From assembly GCF_009674565.1 (NCBI RefSeq), contig NZ_WKJL01000024.1, positions 1 to 64,000 on the forward strand: 64,000 nt of DNA, given 5' to 3'. The DNA is from Duganella aquatilis (lineage in GTDB: Bacteria > Pseudomonadota > Gammaproteobacteria > Burkholderiales > Burkholderiaceae_D). The notes beneath the pieces are model-generated. The model ran no database searches and was not told the origin of the DNA. It saw only the letters and a list, made by a program, of their open reading frames with translations. Both the position numbers and the translations under genes were made by a program. Shown here one piece after another: positions 1-8,920 of this stretch; within the stretch, counting starts at the first letter, position 1, and each line of letters starts with the position of its first letter.

Positions 1-524
1 GGCTGGCGGCGCCGCGCGTGCGGCTGGTGACGCGCTTTCCGCTCGGGCTGTTCCGCGCCTGGAGTTACTGGCAGCCGGATGCGCGGGTGCTGGTGTATCC
101 GGCGCCGGAGCTGCCGGCGCCGCCGCTGCCCGCCGCCGGCGCGGCCAGCGAGGATGGGCATGGCACGGTGGGGCTGGATAATTTCGCCGGCATCCGCAGT
201 TATCAGGCCGGCGATCCGCTGCGGCATCTGGCTTGGCGGCAGATCGCGCGACTCGATCCGGCGCTGGGCGGGCAGCTGGTGACCAAGCATTTCGAGGGCG
301 GTGCGGTGGCCGAGCTGACGCTGGATTTCGCCGCGCTGCCCTTGCAGCTGGACCTGGAGCGCAAGCTGGCGCGCCTGGCGCGCTGGGTGCTGGAGGCCGA
401 GCAGCGCGCGCTGCCCTACCGCTTCCGCCTGGCGCAGCACGACTACGGCCCGGCCCTCGGCGACGCCCACCGCGCCGCCTGCCTGCGCGCACTGGCCCTG
501 TTCGGCCAGCCGGAGCAGCCATGA
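1..524 (+). CDS. DUF58 domain protein, 5' end outside the window
   Basis: The reading frame is open from the first bases, so the gene starts upstream of the window; a GTG at 18 is in frame but is internal. The visible 170 or so residues carry the DUF58 hallmarks: a TRFPLGLFRAW stretch near the beginning and a later IRSYQAGDPLRHLAWRQ segment. DUF58 proteins are usually encoded between a MoxR-type AAA ATPase and a transglutaminase-like membrane protein, and are thought to act with them in a chaperone or assembly role. The transglutaminase gene follows here with an ATGA overlap, indicating translational coupling. The molecular function of the family is not settled. Confidence 0.85.
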   Translation, partial: LAAPRVRLVTRFPLGLFRAWSYWQPDARVLVYPAPELPAPPLPAAGAASEDGHGTVGLDNFAGIRSYQAGDPLRHLAWRQIARLDPALGGQLVTKHFEGGAVAELTLDFAALPLQLDLERKLARLARWVLEAEQRALPYRFRLAQHDYGPALGDAHRAACLRALALFGQPEQP

Positions 525-2530
525 GCGCCACGCCGCTGGCGCAAGGGCTGACGCGCGACAAGGCCGACACGCTGCTGTTGCTGGCCGCCGCGCTGATGGT
601 GCTGGCGCCGCATTTCGGCCATCTGCCGCCGTGGATCGGCGCGCTGGCCTGCGCCACGCTGCTGTGGCGCGCCGCCCTCACCTGGCTGGGCAAGCGCCTG
701 CCGCCGGTGTGGCTGCTGCTGCCGATCGCGCTGGCCGCCATGGCCGGCGTCTACCGCAGCTACCACACGCTGCTGGGCCGCGACGCCGGCGTCGCCATGC
801 TGGTGCTGCTGCTGGCCTTCAAGCTGCTGGAGATGCACGCCAAGCGCGACCTGTTCGTGGTCACCTTCCTCGGCTTCTTCGTGCTGCTGACCAGCTTTTT
901 CTATTCGCAGTCGATCCCGGCCGCGCTGTGGGTGGCGCTGACGCTGGTGCTGCTGCTGACGGCCCAGCAGTCGTTCCAGTACACCGGCGCCGTGCCGCCG
1001 CTGGCGCGCCGCCTGCGCGCCACGGCCAGGCTGGCGGCGCTGGCCACGCCGCTGGCGCTGCTGCTGTTTGTCGGCTTCCCGCGCATCCAGGGCCCGCTGT
1101 GGGGCCTGCCGGGCGACGCCGCCGGCGCCAGGACCGGTCTGTCCGACAGCATGGCGCCCGGCACGCTGTCGTCGCTGGCGCAGTCCGACGAAGTGGCGTT
1201 CCGCGTGCGCTTCTTCGGCGCCGTGCCGGCGCAATCGCAGCTGTACTGGCGCAGCATCGTGCTGGGCGACTACGACGGCCGCACCTGGACCCGCGTGCCG
1301 CGCAAGCGCGGCCTGCAGCGGCTCGACGTGGCGGTCAGCGCGCGCGGGGCGCCGCTGCGCTACGAAACCACGGTGGAGGCCAGCAATACGCGCTGGCTGG
1401 CGCTGCTGGAGCTGGCCGGCCCCACGCTGCAAGTGCCCGGCCACCGGCTGCGCGATTCCGACGAGATGGAGCAGTTCACCGCCGATCCCATCACGCGCCG
1501 GGTGCGCTTCGAGGCCAGCGCCTACCTGGATTTCACGCTGCAGGCCGGCGAGCGGCCGCAGCGCATGACGCACTGGCTGGAGCTGCCGGCCGGCTTCAAT
1601 CCGCGCACGCTGGCGCTGGCGCAGCAGCTGCGCGCAGCCGCCGCCGGCGCCGACGCGCCGCAGCAACTGAGCAACGCCGTGTTGCAACGCTTCCGCCGCG
1701 ACGGCTACCGCTACACGCTGGAGCCGCCGCTGACCGGCGCCAACGCGGTCGACGATTTCCTGTTCGGCAGCAAGGCCGGCTTCTGCGAACACTACGCCGG
1801 CGCCTACGTGGTGCTGATGCGCGCCATGGGCGTGCCGGCGCGGGTGGTCACCGGCTACCAGGGCGGCGAGCGCAATCCGGTCGACGGCTATCTGACCGTG
1901 CGCCAGTCCGACGCCCACGCCTGGGCCGAGATCTGGACCGCGGCCGGCGGCTGGCGGCGCGTCGATCCCACCGCCGCGGTCGCCCCCGAGCGCGTCGAGC
2001 GCAACCTGGCGCGCGCGCTGCCGCGCCCCGCCGCCTTCGGCCTGGCGCCGCTGCTCGACCTGCAGAACGATGCGGATTCGTGGCTGGCGCAACTCAGATT
2101 TGCCTATGCCGCGTTGAATAATTCTTGGAATCAATGGGTACTCGATTACAATCCTGAGAGGCAGCGAAGTTTCCTTGAAGAACTAGGCGCGGCGGTCGGC
2201 ACCTGGCGCACGGCACTCGGTGCGGCGCTGGTCGCCGGGCTGCTGTGGCTATTACGCTGGCAGCGCCGGCGCCAGCCGGCCGATGCGCTGGCGGCGCTGT
2301 ACGCGGCGTTTGGCCGGCAGCAGGCCCGTCACGGCTACGCGCGCGGGGCGGCCGAGGGGCCGCGCGACTACGCGGCGCGGCTGCGGACGATGCCGGCCAG
2401 CGCGGAAAAACACGCTGCCATGGACCAGTTTTTGCACCTGTACGGCCAGCTGATGTACGGCGCCGGCGGGACCGAATCACGCAAGGCGTCGCTGGCGACG
2501 CTGAAAACCTTGTTATCCTTATGCCGATGA
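521..2530 (+). CDS. TgpA-type membrane transglutaminase (DUF3488/transglutaminase-like/DUF4129)
   Basis: A 669-residue protein. The N-terminal third is a run of hydrophobic helices (DUF3488-like), followed by a periplasmic transglutaminase core and, near residue 570, another membrane helix with a C-terminal DUF4129-like tail. The cysteine-histidine-aspartate triad is visible: Cys422 in GFCEHYA, His466 in SDAHAWAE and Asp482 in RRVDPT. In Pseudomonas aeruginosa the homologue TgpA is important for viability and linked to the cell envelope. The start at 521 overlaps the DUF58 stop (ATGA), and the end overlaps mltB the same way, so the three genes look like one transcription unit. The physiological substrate is unknown. 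Confidence 0.9.
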   Translation: MSATPLAQGLTRDKADTLLLLAAALMVLAPHFGHLPPWIGALACATLLWRAALTWLGKRLPPVWLLLPIALAAMAGVYRSYHTLLGRDAGVAMLVLLLAFKLLEMHAKRDLFVVTFLGFFVLLTSFFYSQSIPAALWVALTLVLLLTAQQSFQYTGAVPPLARRLRATARLAALATPLALLLFVGFPRIQGPLWGLPGDAAGARTGLSDSMAPGTLSSLAQSDEVAFRVRFFGAVPAQSQLYWRSIVLGDYDGRTWTRVPRKRGLQRLDVAVSARGAPLRYETTVEASNTRWLALLELAGPTLQVPGHRLRDSDEMEQFTADPITRRVRFEASAYLDFTLQAGERPQRMTHWLELPAGFNPRTLALAQQLRAAAAGADAPQQLSNAVLQRFRRDGYRYTLEPPLTGANAVDDFLFGSKAGFCEHYAGAYVVLMRAMGVPARVVTGYQGGERNPVDGYLTVRQSDAHAWAEIWTAAGGWRRVDPTAAVAPERVERNLARALPRPAAFGLAPLLDLQNDADSWLAQLRFAYAALNNSWNQWVLDYNPERQRSFLEELGAAVGTWRTALGAALVAGLLWLLRWQRRRQPADALAALYAAFGRQQARHGYARGAAEGPRDYAARLRTMPASAEKHAAMDQFLHLYGQLMYGAGGTESRKASLATLKTLLSLCR

Positions 2531-3672
2531 AGACTTTGATCACCGCCCTGCTGCTCAGCGCAGCCACCGTCAGCCACGCCGCGCCGGTCGACCCGTACGG
2601 CTACAAGCTGCCGCCAAGCATGCAGAAAAAGAAAAAGGCCGCGCCGCCCAAGAAGAAAGCCGCGCCGGCCGTCGACTATGTCGGCGAGTTCGTCAACTTC
2701 GGCGACTGGAAAGAGGTGCGCGCCTTTCTGGACGACCTGGCCGCGCGCGACGGCTTCGACCGCGCCGAGCTGGGCGCGCTGATCAACCAGGTGCGTTATG
2801 TCGACGCCGCCGTGCAGCTGGTCAAGCCGGCGCCGCCCGGCAAGCCGAAGAACTGGCAGGCCTACAGCAAGCTGATGATCGATCCGGTGCGCATCGACGC
2901 CGGCGTCAAGTTCTGGAACGATAACGCCGAAGCGCTGGCGCGCGCCGAGTCGCTGTACGGCGTGCCGGCCGAAGTGCTGGTCGGCATCATCGGCATCGAG
3001 ACCGTGTACGGCCGCAACACCGGCCGCTTCCGCGTGCTGGACGCCATCACCACGCTGGCGTTTTCCTATCCGGAGGCGCCGCAGCGGCGCGAGCGCATGG
3101 AGTTCTTCCGCGGCGAGCTGGAGGCGACCTTGCTGTTCGCGCGCCAGGACGGCGTCGACCCGCTGTCGCTGAAAGGCTCGTTTGCCGGCGCCATCGGCAT
3201 GCCGCAGTTCATGCCGAGCAGCCTGATGAAATATGCGGTGGACTTCGACGGCAGCGGCAAGATCGACCTGCAGAATTCCGCCAGCGACGCCATCGGCAGC
3301 GTGGCGGCCTTCCTGGCCGGTCACGGCTGGCAGCGCGACGTCGGCGGGCCGGTGGTGTACGCGGCGGCGGTGTCGCCCAACCGCGCCTGGGAGGGCATGC
3401 TGAACCAGGGACTGGCGGCCAAGTACCGCAGCGCCGAACTGGCCACGGCCGGCGTCACCAGCGCCGTGCCGGCGCCGGATCAGTTGTACGGCCTGGTGGA
3501 TTTGCAGAACGGCGCCGAGCCGACCGAGTACTGGCTGGCCAACAACAACTTCTTTGCCATCACGCAATACAACCGCAGCTACTTCTATGCGATGTCGGTG
3601 GTGGAACTGGGACGGGCCGTGCGCCTGGCCAGGGCGCCGAATCCGGCGTCAATATCCGCTTCAGGGATGTAA
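2527..3672 (+). CDS. mltB: Lytic murein transglycosylase B (MltB family)
   Basis: A 381-residue protein with an N-terminal signal sequence (MKTLITALLLSAATVSHA) and no lipobox cysteine, so probably soluble in the periplasm. After a lysine- and proline-rich stretch (residues 29-48) comes the SLT_2/MltB domain. The catalytic glutamate is expected at Glu158 in GIIGIETVYGRNTG, and the GAIGMPQFMPSS motif typical of the family follows. It cleaves the MurNAc-GlcNAc bond of peptidoglycan to give 1,6-anhydro products. The start at 2527 overlaps the upstream stop (ATGA); an in-frame ATG six bases earlier is also possible. Confidence 0.92.
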   Translation: MKTLITALLLSAATVSHAAPVDPYGYKLPPSMQKKKKAAPPKKKAAPAVDYVGEFVNFGDWKEVRAFLDDLAARDGFDRAELGALINQVRYVDAAVQLVKPAPPGKPKNWQAYSKLMIDPVRIDAGVKFWNDNAEALARAESLYGVPAEVLVGIIGIETVYGRNTGRFRVLDAITTLAFSYPEAPQRRERMEFFRGELEATLLFARQDGVDPLSLKGSFAGAIGMPQFMPSSLMKYAVDFDGSGKIDLQNSASDAIGSVAAFLAGHGWQRDVGGPVVYAAAVSPNRAWEGMLNQGLAAKYRSAELATAGVTSAVPAPDQLYGLVDLQNGAEPTEYWLANNNFFAITQYNRSYFYAMSVVELGRAVRLARAPNPASISASGM

Positions 3673-4092
3673 GCAAGCGTAAATCGGCTTGTACCGTGCG
3701 GTCCGACACGGTATTGTTTTGTTGACACTTGGAAATATTTTGTACACACTTGCGGCAGCAGCTCAATTAAATAGGCTGCTTTACAACGCAATTGTTATAC
3801 AACTAACTTTAATCGTTACACAAAGTGCGCACGAATGAGGTTAGCACAAAAGTCGGTGTATAATTCTCACACAATGTTGCAGACCGACAACAATACCCTG
3901 CGGGAAGAGCTTTTTTGTATTGCTGCTGAGTATTAGATTGCGGAGTGTTGTACAATTGTGTATATATTATGAAACTTGTTATCCTGGAATCCGTGTCCGT
4001 GTGTGACTTCTCCTGTTAAGGATTGGACATTGGCGCAGCAAAGCTCCGAGTGTTGTACTTTGCAGGACAACTTTACAGAAGGAAAAGACGAC
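3673..4092 (+). other. 420-base AT-rich intergenic stretch with promoter-like elements
   Basis: No convincing gene is seen here. Base composition drops sharply relative to the flanks. There is a TATAAT at 3859-3864, a TTGACA at 3722-3727 with no good partner, and a TATATA/TATATT region at 3961-3968 about 17-19 bases after a TTGCGG at 3938. A TTGTACAA palindrome lies at 3948-3955. A GAAGGAAA ribosome-binding site lies just before the gene at 4093. The run from TATAAT to the T-rich CTTTTTTG near 3918 could be a short untranslated RNA, but no strong stem supports that. Confidence 0.4.
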
Positions 4093-4440
4093 ATGACAAA
4101 CCAAGTCGGCATAGACATGAACAACGATGCGGATGGCGATGATCTGCTGCAGTACAATCCCAACCGCCTGCTCGATACCCTGATCGAGAACCTGCGCCTG
4201 AAAAACGACGCAGCCCTGTCGCGCGCGCTGGAAGTGGCGCCGCCGGTGATCAGCAAAATCCGTCACCACCGCCTGCCGGTGGGCGCCTCGCTGCTGATCC
4301 GCATGCACGAAGTGAGCGACCTGAGCATCCGCGACCTGCGTTACTTGATGGGCGACCGCCGCAACAAGTTCCGCATCAGCGACAAGCAGTTCAAGCCTAA
4401 AGAAGGCGAAACCCCAGGCGGCGGCAGCAACCAGGGCTGA
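4093..4440 (+). CDS. Small conserved protein with a helix-turn-helix-like segment
   Basis: A 115-residue protein with a clear ribosome-binding site (GAAGGAAA, about 10 bases upstream), which fixes the start at 4093 and not at the upstream in-frame ATG at 3976. The central part, from LLDTLIENLRLKND through LSRALEVAPPVISKIRHHR, resembles a Cro/C1-like helix-turn-helix: an alanine-rich helix, a turn, then a recognition-like helix with VISKIR. The tail is Lys/Gly-rich. It sits alone between an AT-rich leader and a terminator. DNA binding is an inference from pattern only; I do not recognise a characterised orthologue. Confidence 0.7.
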   Translation: MTNQVGIDMNNDADGDDLLQYNPNRLLDTLIENLRLKNDAALSRALEVAPPVISKIRHHRLPVGASLLIRMHEVSDLSIRDLRYLMGDRRNKFRISDKQFKPKEGETPGGGSNQG

Positions 4441-4470
4441 TCCAGCCCCTGTTGTACCGCCCTGACGCAG

Positions 4471-4514
4471 CGCCCTCCTCCCTTTGACCAGGGGATGAGG
4501 GCGTTGTTGTTTTA
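4471..4514 (+). terminator. Rho-independent terminator after the HTH-like gene
   Basis: A GC stem (CGCCCTC at 4471-4477 pairing with GAGGGCG at 4497-4503, extended by one mismatch and further pairs) is followed by a T-rich tail TTGTTGTTTT ending at 4513. It lies 30 bases after the stop codon. Confidence 0.8.
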
Positions 4515-4584
4515 AACCGGGGTCAGTGCCGACATTCGGACATTTCGCTCGCGAAATGTCCGAATGTCGGCACTGACCCCGGTT
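4515..4584. repeat. Perfect 34-bp inverted repeat, REPIN-like
   Basis: Two perfectly complementary 34-base arms (4515-4548 and 4551-4584) are separated by two bases. Each arm carries the GGGGTCAG core near its outer end, which is the terminal signature of REP sequences mobilised by RAYT (TnpA-REP) transposases. It lies between the terminator above and the end of cysM and could act as a bidirectional terminator. A second element sharing GGGGTCAG is at 22251-22336. Confidence 0.85.
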
Positions 4585-4589
4585 GGGGT

Positions 4590-5492
4590 TTACGCCGGGA
4601 ACACGCCGGTCGACAGGTAACGGTCGCCGCGGTCGCAGACGATGAATACGATGGTGGCGTTTTCCACCGTCTGCGAAATGCGCAGCGCGATCTCGCAGGC
4701 GCCGGCCGCCGAAATGCCGCAGAAGATGCCTTCCTCGGCCGCCATGCGGCGCGCCATCCTTTCGGCCGCCGCCTGCGACACCGATTCCACGCGGTCGACG
4801 CGCGAACGGTCGTAGATCTTCGGCAAATACGCCTCCGGCCACTTGCGGATGCCGGGAATCGACGAGCCTTCCTCCGGCTCGGCGCCGATGATCTGGATCG
4901 CCGGATTCTGTTCTTTTAAATAGCGCGAGGTGCCCATGATGGTGCCGGTGGTGCCCATGGCGCTGACGAAGTGGGTCACGCGGCCCTCGGTGTCGCGCCA
5001 GATCTCCGGCCCGGTGCCCTCGTAGTGGGCGCGGGCGTTGTCCTGGTTGGCGAACTGGTCGAGGATGATGCCCTTGCCGTCCTTTTGCAACTGCTCGGCC
5101 ATGTCGCGCGCGTACTCCATGCCGCCGGTTTTCGGCGTCAGCAGGATCTGGGCGCCGTAGGCGGCCATGCTCTGGCGCCGCTCGACCGACAGGTTTTCCG
5201 GCATCAGCAGCAGCATCTTGTAGCCGCGGATGGTGGCTGCCATCGCCAGCGCGATGCCGGTGTTGCCGCTGGTGGCCTCGATCAGCGTGTCGCCCGGCTT
5301 GATGTCGCCGCGCTCCTCGGCGCGCAGCAGCATCGACAGCGCGGCGCGGTCCTTGACCGAGCCGGCCGGATTGTTGCCTTCCAGCTTGCCGAGGATGATG
5401 TTGTTGCGGGCGGCGGCATCGGCGCCAGGCAGGCGCGTCAGCTGCACCAGCGGCGTGTTGCCGATCGTATCTTGCAGGGTCTTGTAAGCCAT
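4590..5492 (-). CDS. cysM: Cysteine synthase B (O-acetylserine sulfhydrylase, CysM type)
   Basis: A 300-residue pyridoxal-phosphate enzyme that makes L-cysteine from O-acetylserine and sulfide (CysM-type enzymes also accept thiosulfate). The PLP lysine is in NPAGSVKDRAALSM; the substrate loop EATSGNTGIALAM and the phosphate-binding GTTGTIMG are present. The EEGSSIPGIRKWP and CDRGDRYLSTGVF segments match CysM rather than CysK. The start MAYKTLQDTIGNTPL at 5492 is preferred over the in-frame ATG at 5525 because family members begin just before the TIGNTP motif. Length is normal. Confidence 0.95.
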   Translation of the reverse strand: MAYKTLQDTIGNTPLVQLTRLPGADAAARNNIILGKLEGNNPAGSVKDRAALSMLLRAEERGDIKPGDTLIEATSGNTGIALAMAATIRGYKMLLLMPENLSVERRQSMAAYGAQILLTPKTGGMEYARDMAEQLQKDGKGIILDQFANQDNARAHYEGTGPEIWRDTEGRVTHFVSAMGTTGTIMGTSRYLKEQNPAIQIIGAEPEEGSSIPGIRKWPEAYLPKIYDRSRVDRVESVSQAAAERMARRMAAEEGIFCGISAAGACEIALRISQTVENATIVFIVCDRGDRYLSTGVFPA

Positions 5493-5639
5493 CGTCTTCT
5501 TGTTTGAGGTCGCCAAAACAACCATTTTAGCCGAGTTGCCGCAAAGCGGCCCGCTACCCCCTAAGACTTTGGACGGGCGGCCCGGCTTGCGCTAGACTGG
5601 CAACATTCGTGCAACCAGCTTCATTACCCCGAAACCGCC

Positions 5640-7415
5640 ATGGCTACCCCCTCCTCCGAACTGCTGCCGGAAGAAACCCCGGACGAACCGACGCCGTCCA
5701 GCGACGTCTTCAACCTGGAGCAGCGTCGCCACCAGATGTTCCCGACCCTGAGCGCGGCCGACATCCGCCACATGCACCGCTTCGGCCATGTGGTGTGCTT
5801 CAAGAACGGCGAAATGATCTTCGAGGCCGGCAAGACCAGCTTCGGCCTGATGCTGGTGCTCCAGGGCGGCATCGAAGTCAACCGCTATGACGGCCTCGGC
5901 AACACCTCCTACGTGACCACCCACCAGCGCGGCCAGTTCAGCGGCGAGGTGGCGCAGCTGTCGGGCCGCCCGGCGCTGGGCAATGGCCACGCCGTCGGCG
6001 ATGTCGAGGTGCTGGTGGTGCCGTCCGATTCGCTGCGCCAGCTGCTGGTGGCGCACGCCGAGCTGGGCGAACGCATCGTGCGCGCGCTGATCCTGCGCCG
6101 CGTCGGCTTGATCGAGCACGCCTCGGGCGGCCCGGTGATCGTCGGCCCGCGCGGCCACGGCCGCATCCACACGCTGCAAACTTTCCTGCAGGCTAACGGC
6201 TATCCGCACCTGGTGCTCGATCCGGAACATAACCAGCAGGCCGCCGACCTGATGCAGCACTATCAGCCGGTGGCCGATGAGCTGCCGCTGGTGGTGTGCC
6301 CGGACGGCGCCGTCAAGAAGAATCCGAGCGTGGTCGAGATCGGCCGCTGCCTGGGCATGCTGCCGCCGCTCGACACCGACAAGGTGTGGGACGTGATCGT
6401 GGTGGGCGCCGGTCCGGCCGGGCTGGCGACGGCGGTGTATGCGGCCTCGGAAGGCTTGTCGGTGCTGGCGCTGGAAACGCGCGCCTACGGCGGCCAGGCC
6501 GGCGCCAGCGCACGCATCGAAAACTACCTGGGCTTCCCGACCGGCGTCTCGGGCCGCGCGCTGGCCGGCCGCGCCTACGTGCAGGCGATGAAGTTCGGCG
6601 TCGAGGTGGCGATACCGGCGCCGGCCGGCCGCCTGGTGTGCGACACCTATCCGCTGCAGGTGGAAATGTGCGGCAGCCTGCAAATGCTCAAGGCCAAGAC
6701 CGTGGTGCTGTCCTGCGGCGCGCGCTACCGCCGGCCGTCGCTGGCCAACCTGAAGCAGTTCGAGGGCAAGGGCGTGTACTACTGGGCCTCGCCGGTCGAG
6801 GCCAAGCTGTGCAAGACGGAAGAGATCATCCTGGTTGGCGGCGGCAACTCGGCCGGCCAGGCGGCGGTGTTCCTGTCGGGCTACGCGTCCAAGGTGCACA
6901 TGCTGATCCGCAAGGAGAGCCTGTCGTCCACCATGTCCAGCTACCTGATCGAGCGCATCCAGGCCACGCCGAATATCGAACTGCATACCTGCACCGAAAT
7001 CATCGCGCTGGAAGGCGACGAGGACGGCCTCAAGCAGGTGCGCGTGCGCAACGCCAAGACCGACGAGGAATGCGATTACGACGTCTGCCGCGTATTCCTG
7101 TTCATCGGCGCCGATCCGAACACCGGCTGGCTGGCCGACTGCGGCGTCGATGTCGACGCCAATGGCTTTATCCGCACCGGCTTCGATGTCACCAAGTCGC
7201 AGTGCAAGGCCAACTTTGCCAACGGCGTCTATCCGCGCGATCTGCCGTCGCGGGCGGCGCTGGAGACCAGCGTGCCGGGCGTGTTTGCCATCGGCGACGT
7301 GCGCGCCACCTCCACCAAGCGCGTGGCGGCGGCGGTGGGCGAAGGAGCGGCGGTGGTGTCGCAGATCCACCAGTTCCTGGCCAACCTGCCGGCGGACAAG
7401 CTAGTCAAGGTGTAA
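5640..7415 (+). CDS. Cyclic-nucleotide-binding domain fused to a thioredoxin-reductase-like FAD protein
   Basis: A 591-residue, three-part protein. Residues about 25-150 form a cNMP-binding fold (GELxxL-like SGEVAQLSGRPA at 101-112). Residues about 165-240 look like a thioredoxin/glutaredoxin-type module without a CxxC. Residues 249-591 are a thioredoxin-reductase-like flavoprotein with an FAD GxGxxG at 256-261, the AYGGQAG loop, an NAD(P)H motif VGGGNSAGQA at 399-408, and a C-terminal FAIGDVRAT. The redox CxxC expected after GVYYW near residue 382 is absent, so it is unlikely to be a classical thioredoxin reductase. Substrate and ligand are unknown. Confidence 0.85.
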   Translation: MATPSSELLPEETPDEPTPSSDVFNLEQRRHQMFPTLSAADIRHMHRFGHVVCFKNGEMIFEAGKTSFGLMLVLQGGIEVNRYDGLGNTSYVTTHQRGQFSGEVAQLSGRPALGNGHAVGDVEVLVVPSDSLRQLLVAHAELGERIVRALILRRVGLIEHASGGPVIVGPRGHGRIHTLQTFLQANGYPHLVLDPEHNQQAADLMQHYQPVADELPLVVCPDGAVKKNPSVVEIGRCLGMLPPLDTDKVWDVIVVGAGPAGLATAVYAASEGLSVLALETRAYGGQAGASARIENYLGFPTGVSGRALAGRAYVQAMKFGVEVAIPAPAGRLVCDTYPLQVEMCGSLQMLKAKTVVLSCGARYRRPSLANLKQFEGKGVYYWASPVEAKLCKTEEIILVGGGNSAGQAAVFLSGYASKVHMLIRKESLSSTMSSYLIERIQATPNIELHTCTEIIALEGDEDGLKQVRVRNAKTDEECDYDVCRVFLFIGADPNTGWLADCGVDVDANGFIRTGFDVTKSQCKANFANGVYPRDLPSRAALETSVPGVFAIGDVRATSTKRVAAAVGEGAAVVSQIHQFLANLPADKLVKV

Positions 7416-8705
7416 CTGCTGGCGCAGGAAAGCCAGGCGCTGCGCCGGCAGCAGTTGGCTGAAGACGTTCATCACCGGCGCCGACGCCAGGAACGCGTGC
7501 TGTTCCGGCGCCGGATTCACATGCCAGTCCGTGGCCTTCGTCCATGTGAGCAGCGCCGCGGGCAGTTCCAGCCGGCGCGCCTCCTCGACACCGCGTTGCA
7601 ACACCACGCGCGCGACGCCTTCCAGCCAGTGCCATTTATTGCCCTCGGCCAGCCGCAGCACGAACAGCACATCATCGCTGGCTGACAGGCGTTGCAGGAT
7701 GACGGCGAACGGCACGTAAGCGCCATGCCGGTGCACCAGCTGCACGGCGAACTTGCGCACGCGCGGCGAGGCGTCGTCCATGGCGGCCAGCGCAATCTGG
7801 TCCTTGTCCTGTTCGGCCAGCTTGAACCACAGCGCCAGCGCCGTCGCGCGCAGCACCGGATATTCGCTGCTGCGGAAAGACTGGATCAGCGGCAGGTCGG
7901 CCCTGTCGCACAGGGACGCCAACATGGTCAGGCAGATGCGCGTGCGCAGCACCGCATGCGGCCCCTGCGCCAGCACCTCGCGGTAGTAGCCGCCCACATC
8001 GACGCCGTTTGCCTGCAGGTAGCCGACGGCGGTCTGGCGCGCCGATGACTGCACATCTTCCAGCGCCGCCGTGGCCAGTTCTGTGCGCGCCTGGTCCGGC
8101 ATCGCCAGCAAGGCTTTCAGGGCCAGCGTTCTGACCGCGCCAAAGTGCGAGCGCGCTGCGGCGCGATAGGCCATGCCCTGCTCCGCCGGCGCCAGTTTCG
8201 CGCACAGTTCAACGGCGCGCCGTGCCAGCACGATGTCGTCGTGGCGCGCCAGGATCAGCGCAATCAGGGCGGCTGGCGCCAGCAGGCGGTGCGTGTCGAG
8301 CACCGACACGATCGCGCGCGCCACCTTGATCTCGGCCTCGCGCGCCGCTGCGCACAGTTCGTCGACCGACATCCTGCGAATCAGCAGCTGCTCGAATTCC
8401 GCCAGCCAGCTGGCATAGTCGCCCCGGCCCTGGCGCAGGACCTGCGGCGCCAGCGCCAGCAGCTCGTCCACCGGCACCAATGGCAACAGCCTCAGCAAGG
8501 TATCGCGCGCTGCCTGCCGCACCTCCGGCACCCAGTCGTCGAGGCGCGCGGCGACTTCCGGCAGCAGCGCCGGCAACGCCAGTTCGGCGCATCGTCTCAG
8601 CACCGCCTCGCGCACATAGCCGGACGAACACGCCGCGTACTCGCGCAACACGTCCTCCGAGTCGGTGGCAACGACCATCCGCAACACAAGATCAAAATAA
8701 TTCAT
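7401..8705 (-). CDS. HEAT-repeat protein of unknown function
   Basis: A 434-residue, leucine- and alanine-rich protein made of successive antiparallel helices with HEAT-like spacing (for example DDWVPEVRQAARDTLLRLLP, YPVLRATALALW and ASPRVRKFAVQLV). No signal peptide or membrane segment is visible. HEAT solenoids normally serve as protein-interaction scaffolds; no catalytic motif is seen. The start MNYFDLVLRM at 8705 is chosen because the in-frame sequence upstream has no coding character. Its 3' end overlaps the 3' end of the convergent flavoprotein gene by 15 bases. The gene at 8921 is divergent to it. Confidence 0.75.
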   Translation of the reverse strand: MNYFDLVLRMVVATDSEDVLREYAACSSGYVREAVLRRCAELALPALLPEVAARLDDWVPEVRQAARDTLLRLLPLVPVDELLALAPQVLRQGRGDYASWLAEFEQLLIRRMSVDELCAAAREAEIKVARAIVSVLDTHRLLAPAALIALILARHDDIVLARRAVELCAKLAPAEQGMAYRAAARSHFGAVRTLALKALLAMPDQARTELATAALEDVQSSARQTAVGYLQANGVDVGGYYREVLAQGPHAVLRTRICLTMLASLCDRADLPLIQSFRSSEYPVLRATALALWFKLAEQDKDQIALAAMDDASPRVRKFAVQLVHRHGAYVPFAVILQRLSASDDVLFVLRLAEGNKWHWLEGVARVVLQRGVEEARRLELPAALLTWTKATDWHVNPAPEQHAFLASAPVMNVFSQLLPAQRLAFLRQQLHLD

Positions 8706-8920
8706 GGAGTAAGTATGCCACCCGCCCGCAGCCGCGCCAACTTGCCCAAAAACAAGCCGAGGATATGCACAGGGGGTAGATATTCCGCCTCCTTCTGGAG
8801 ACGTCTCTATTTCGGTGTTCTGCTTTTGTCTGCTTTTATATATTTTGAACTCCCCGCCCTGCGGACGGTCTAACAGACAGAAACAGAAAACAATAGAACA
8901 AACCAGAAAGGAGAACCAGC

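Noticed and set aside
443..2134. A minus-strand open frame of 563 codons opposite the transglutaminase
   Set aside because: Gln/Arg/Gly-rich antisense frame without any recognisable motif; the plus-strand gene has its catalytic triad.
3976..4092. Longer start for the HTH-like gene at 3976
   Set aside because: The extra 39 residues are Cys/Ser-rich and unlike a protein N-terminus; the strong ribosome-binding site lies before 4093.
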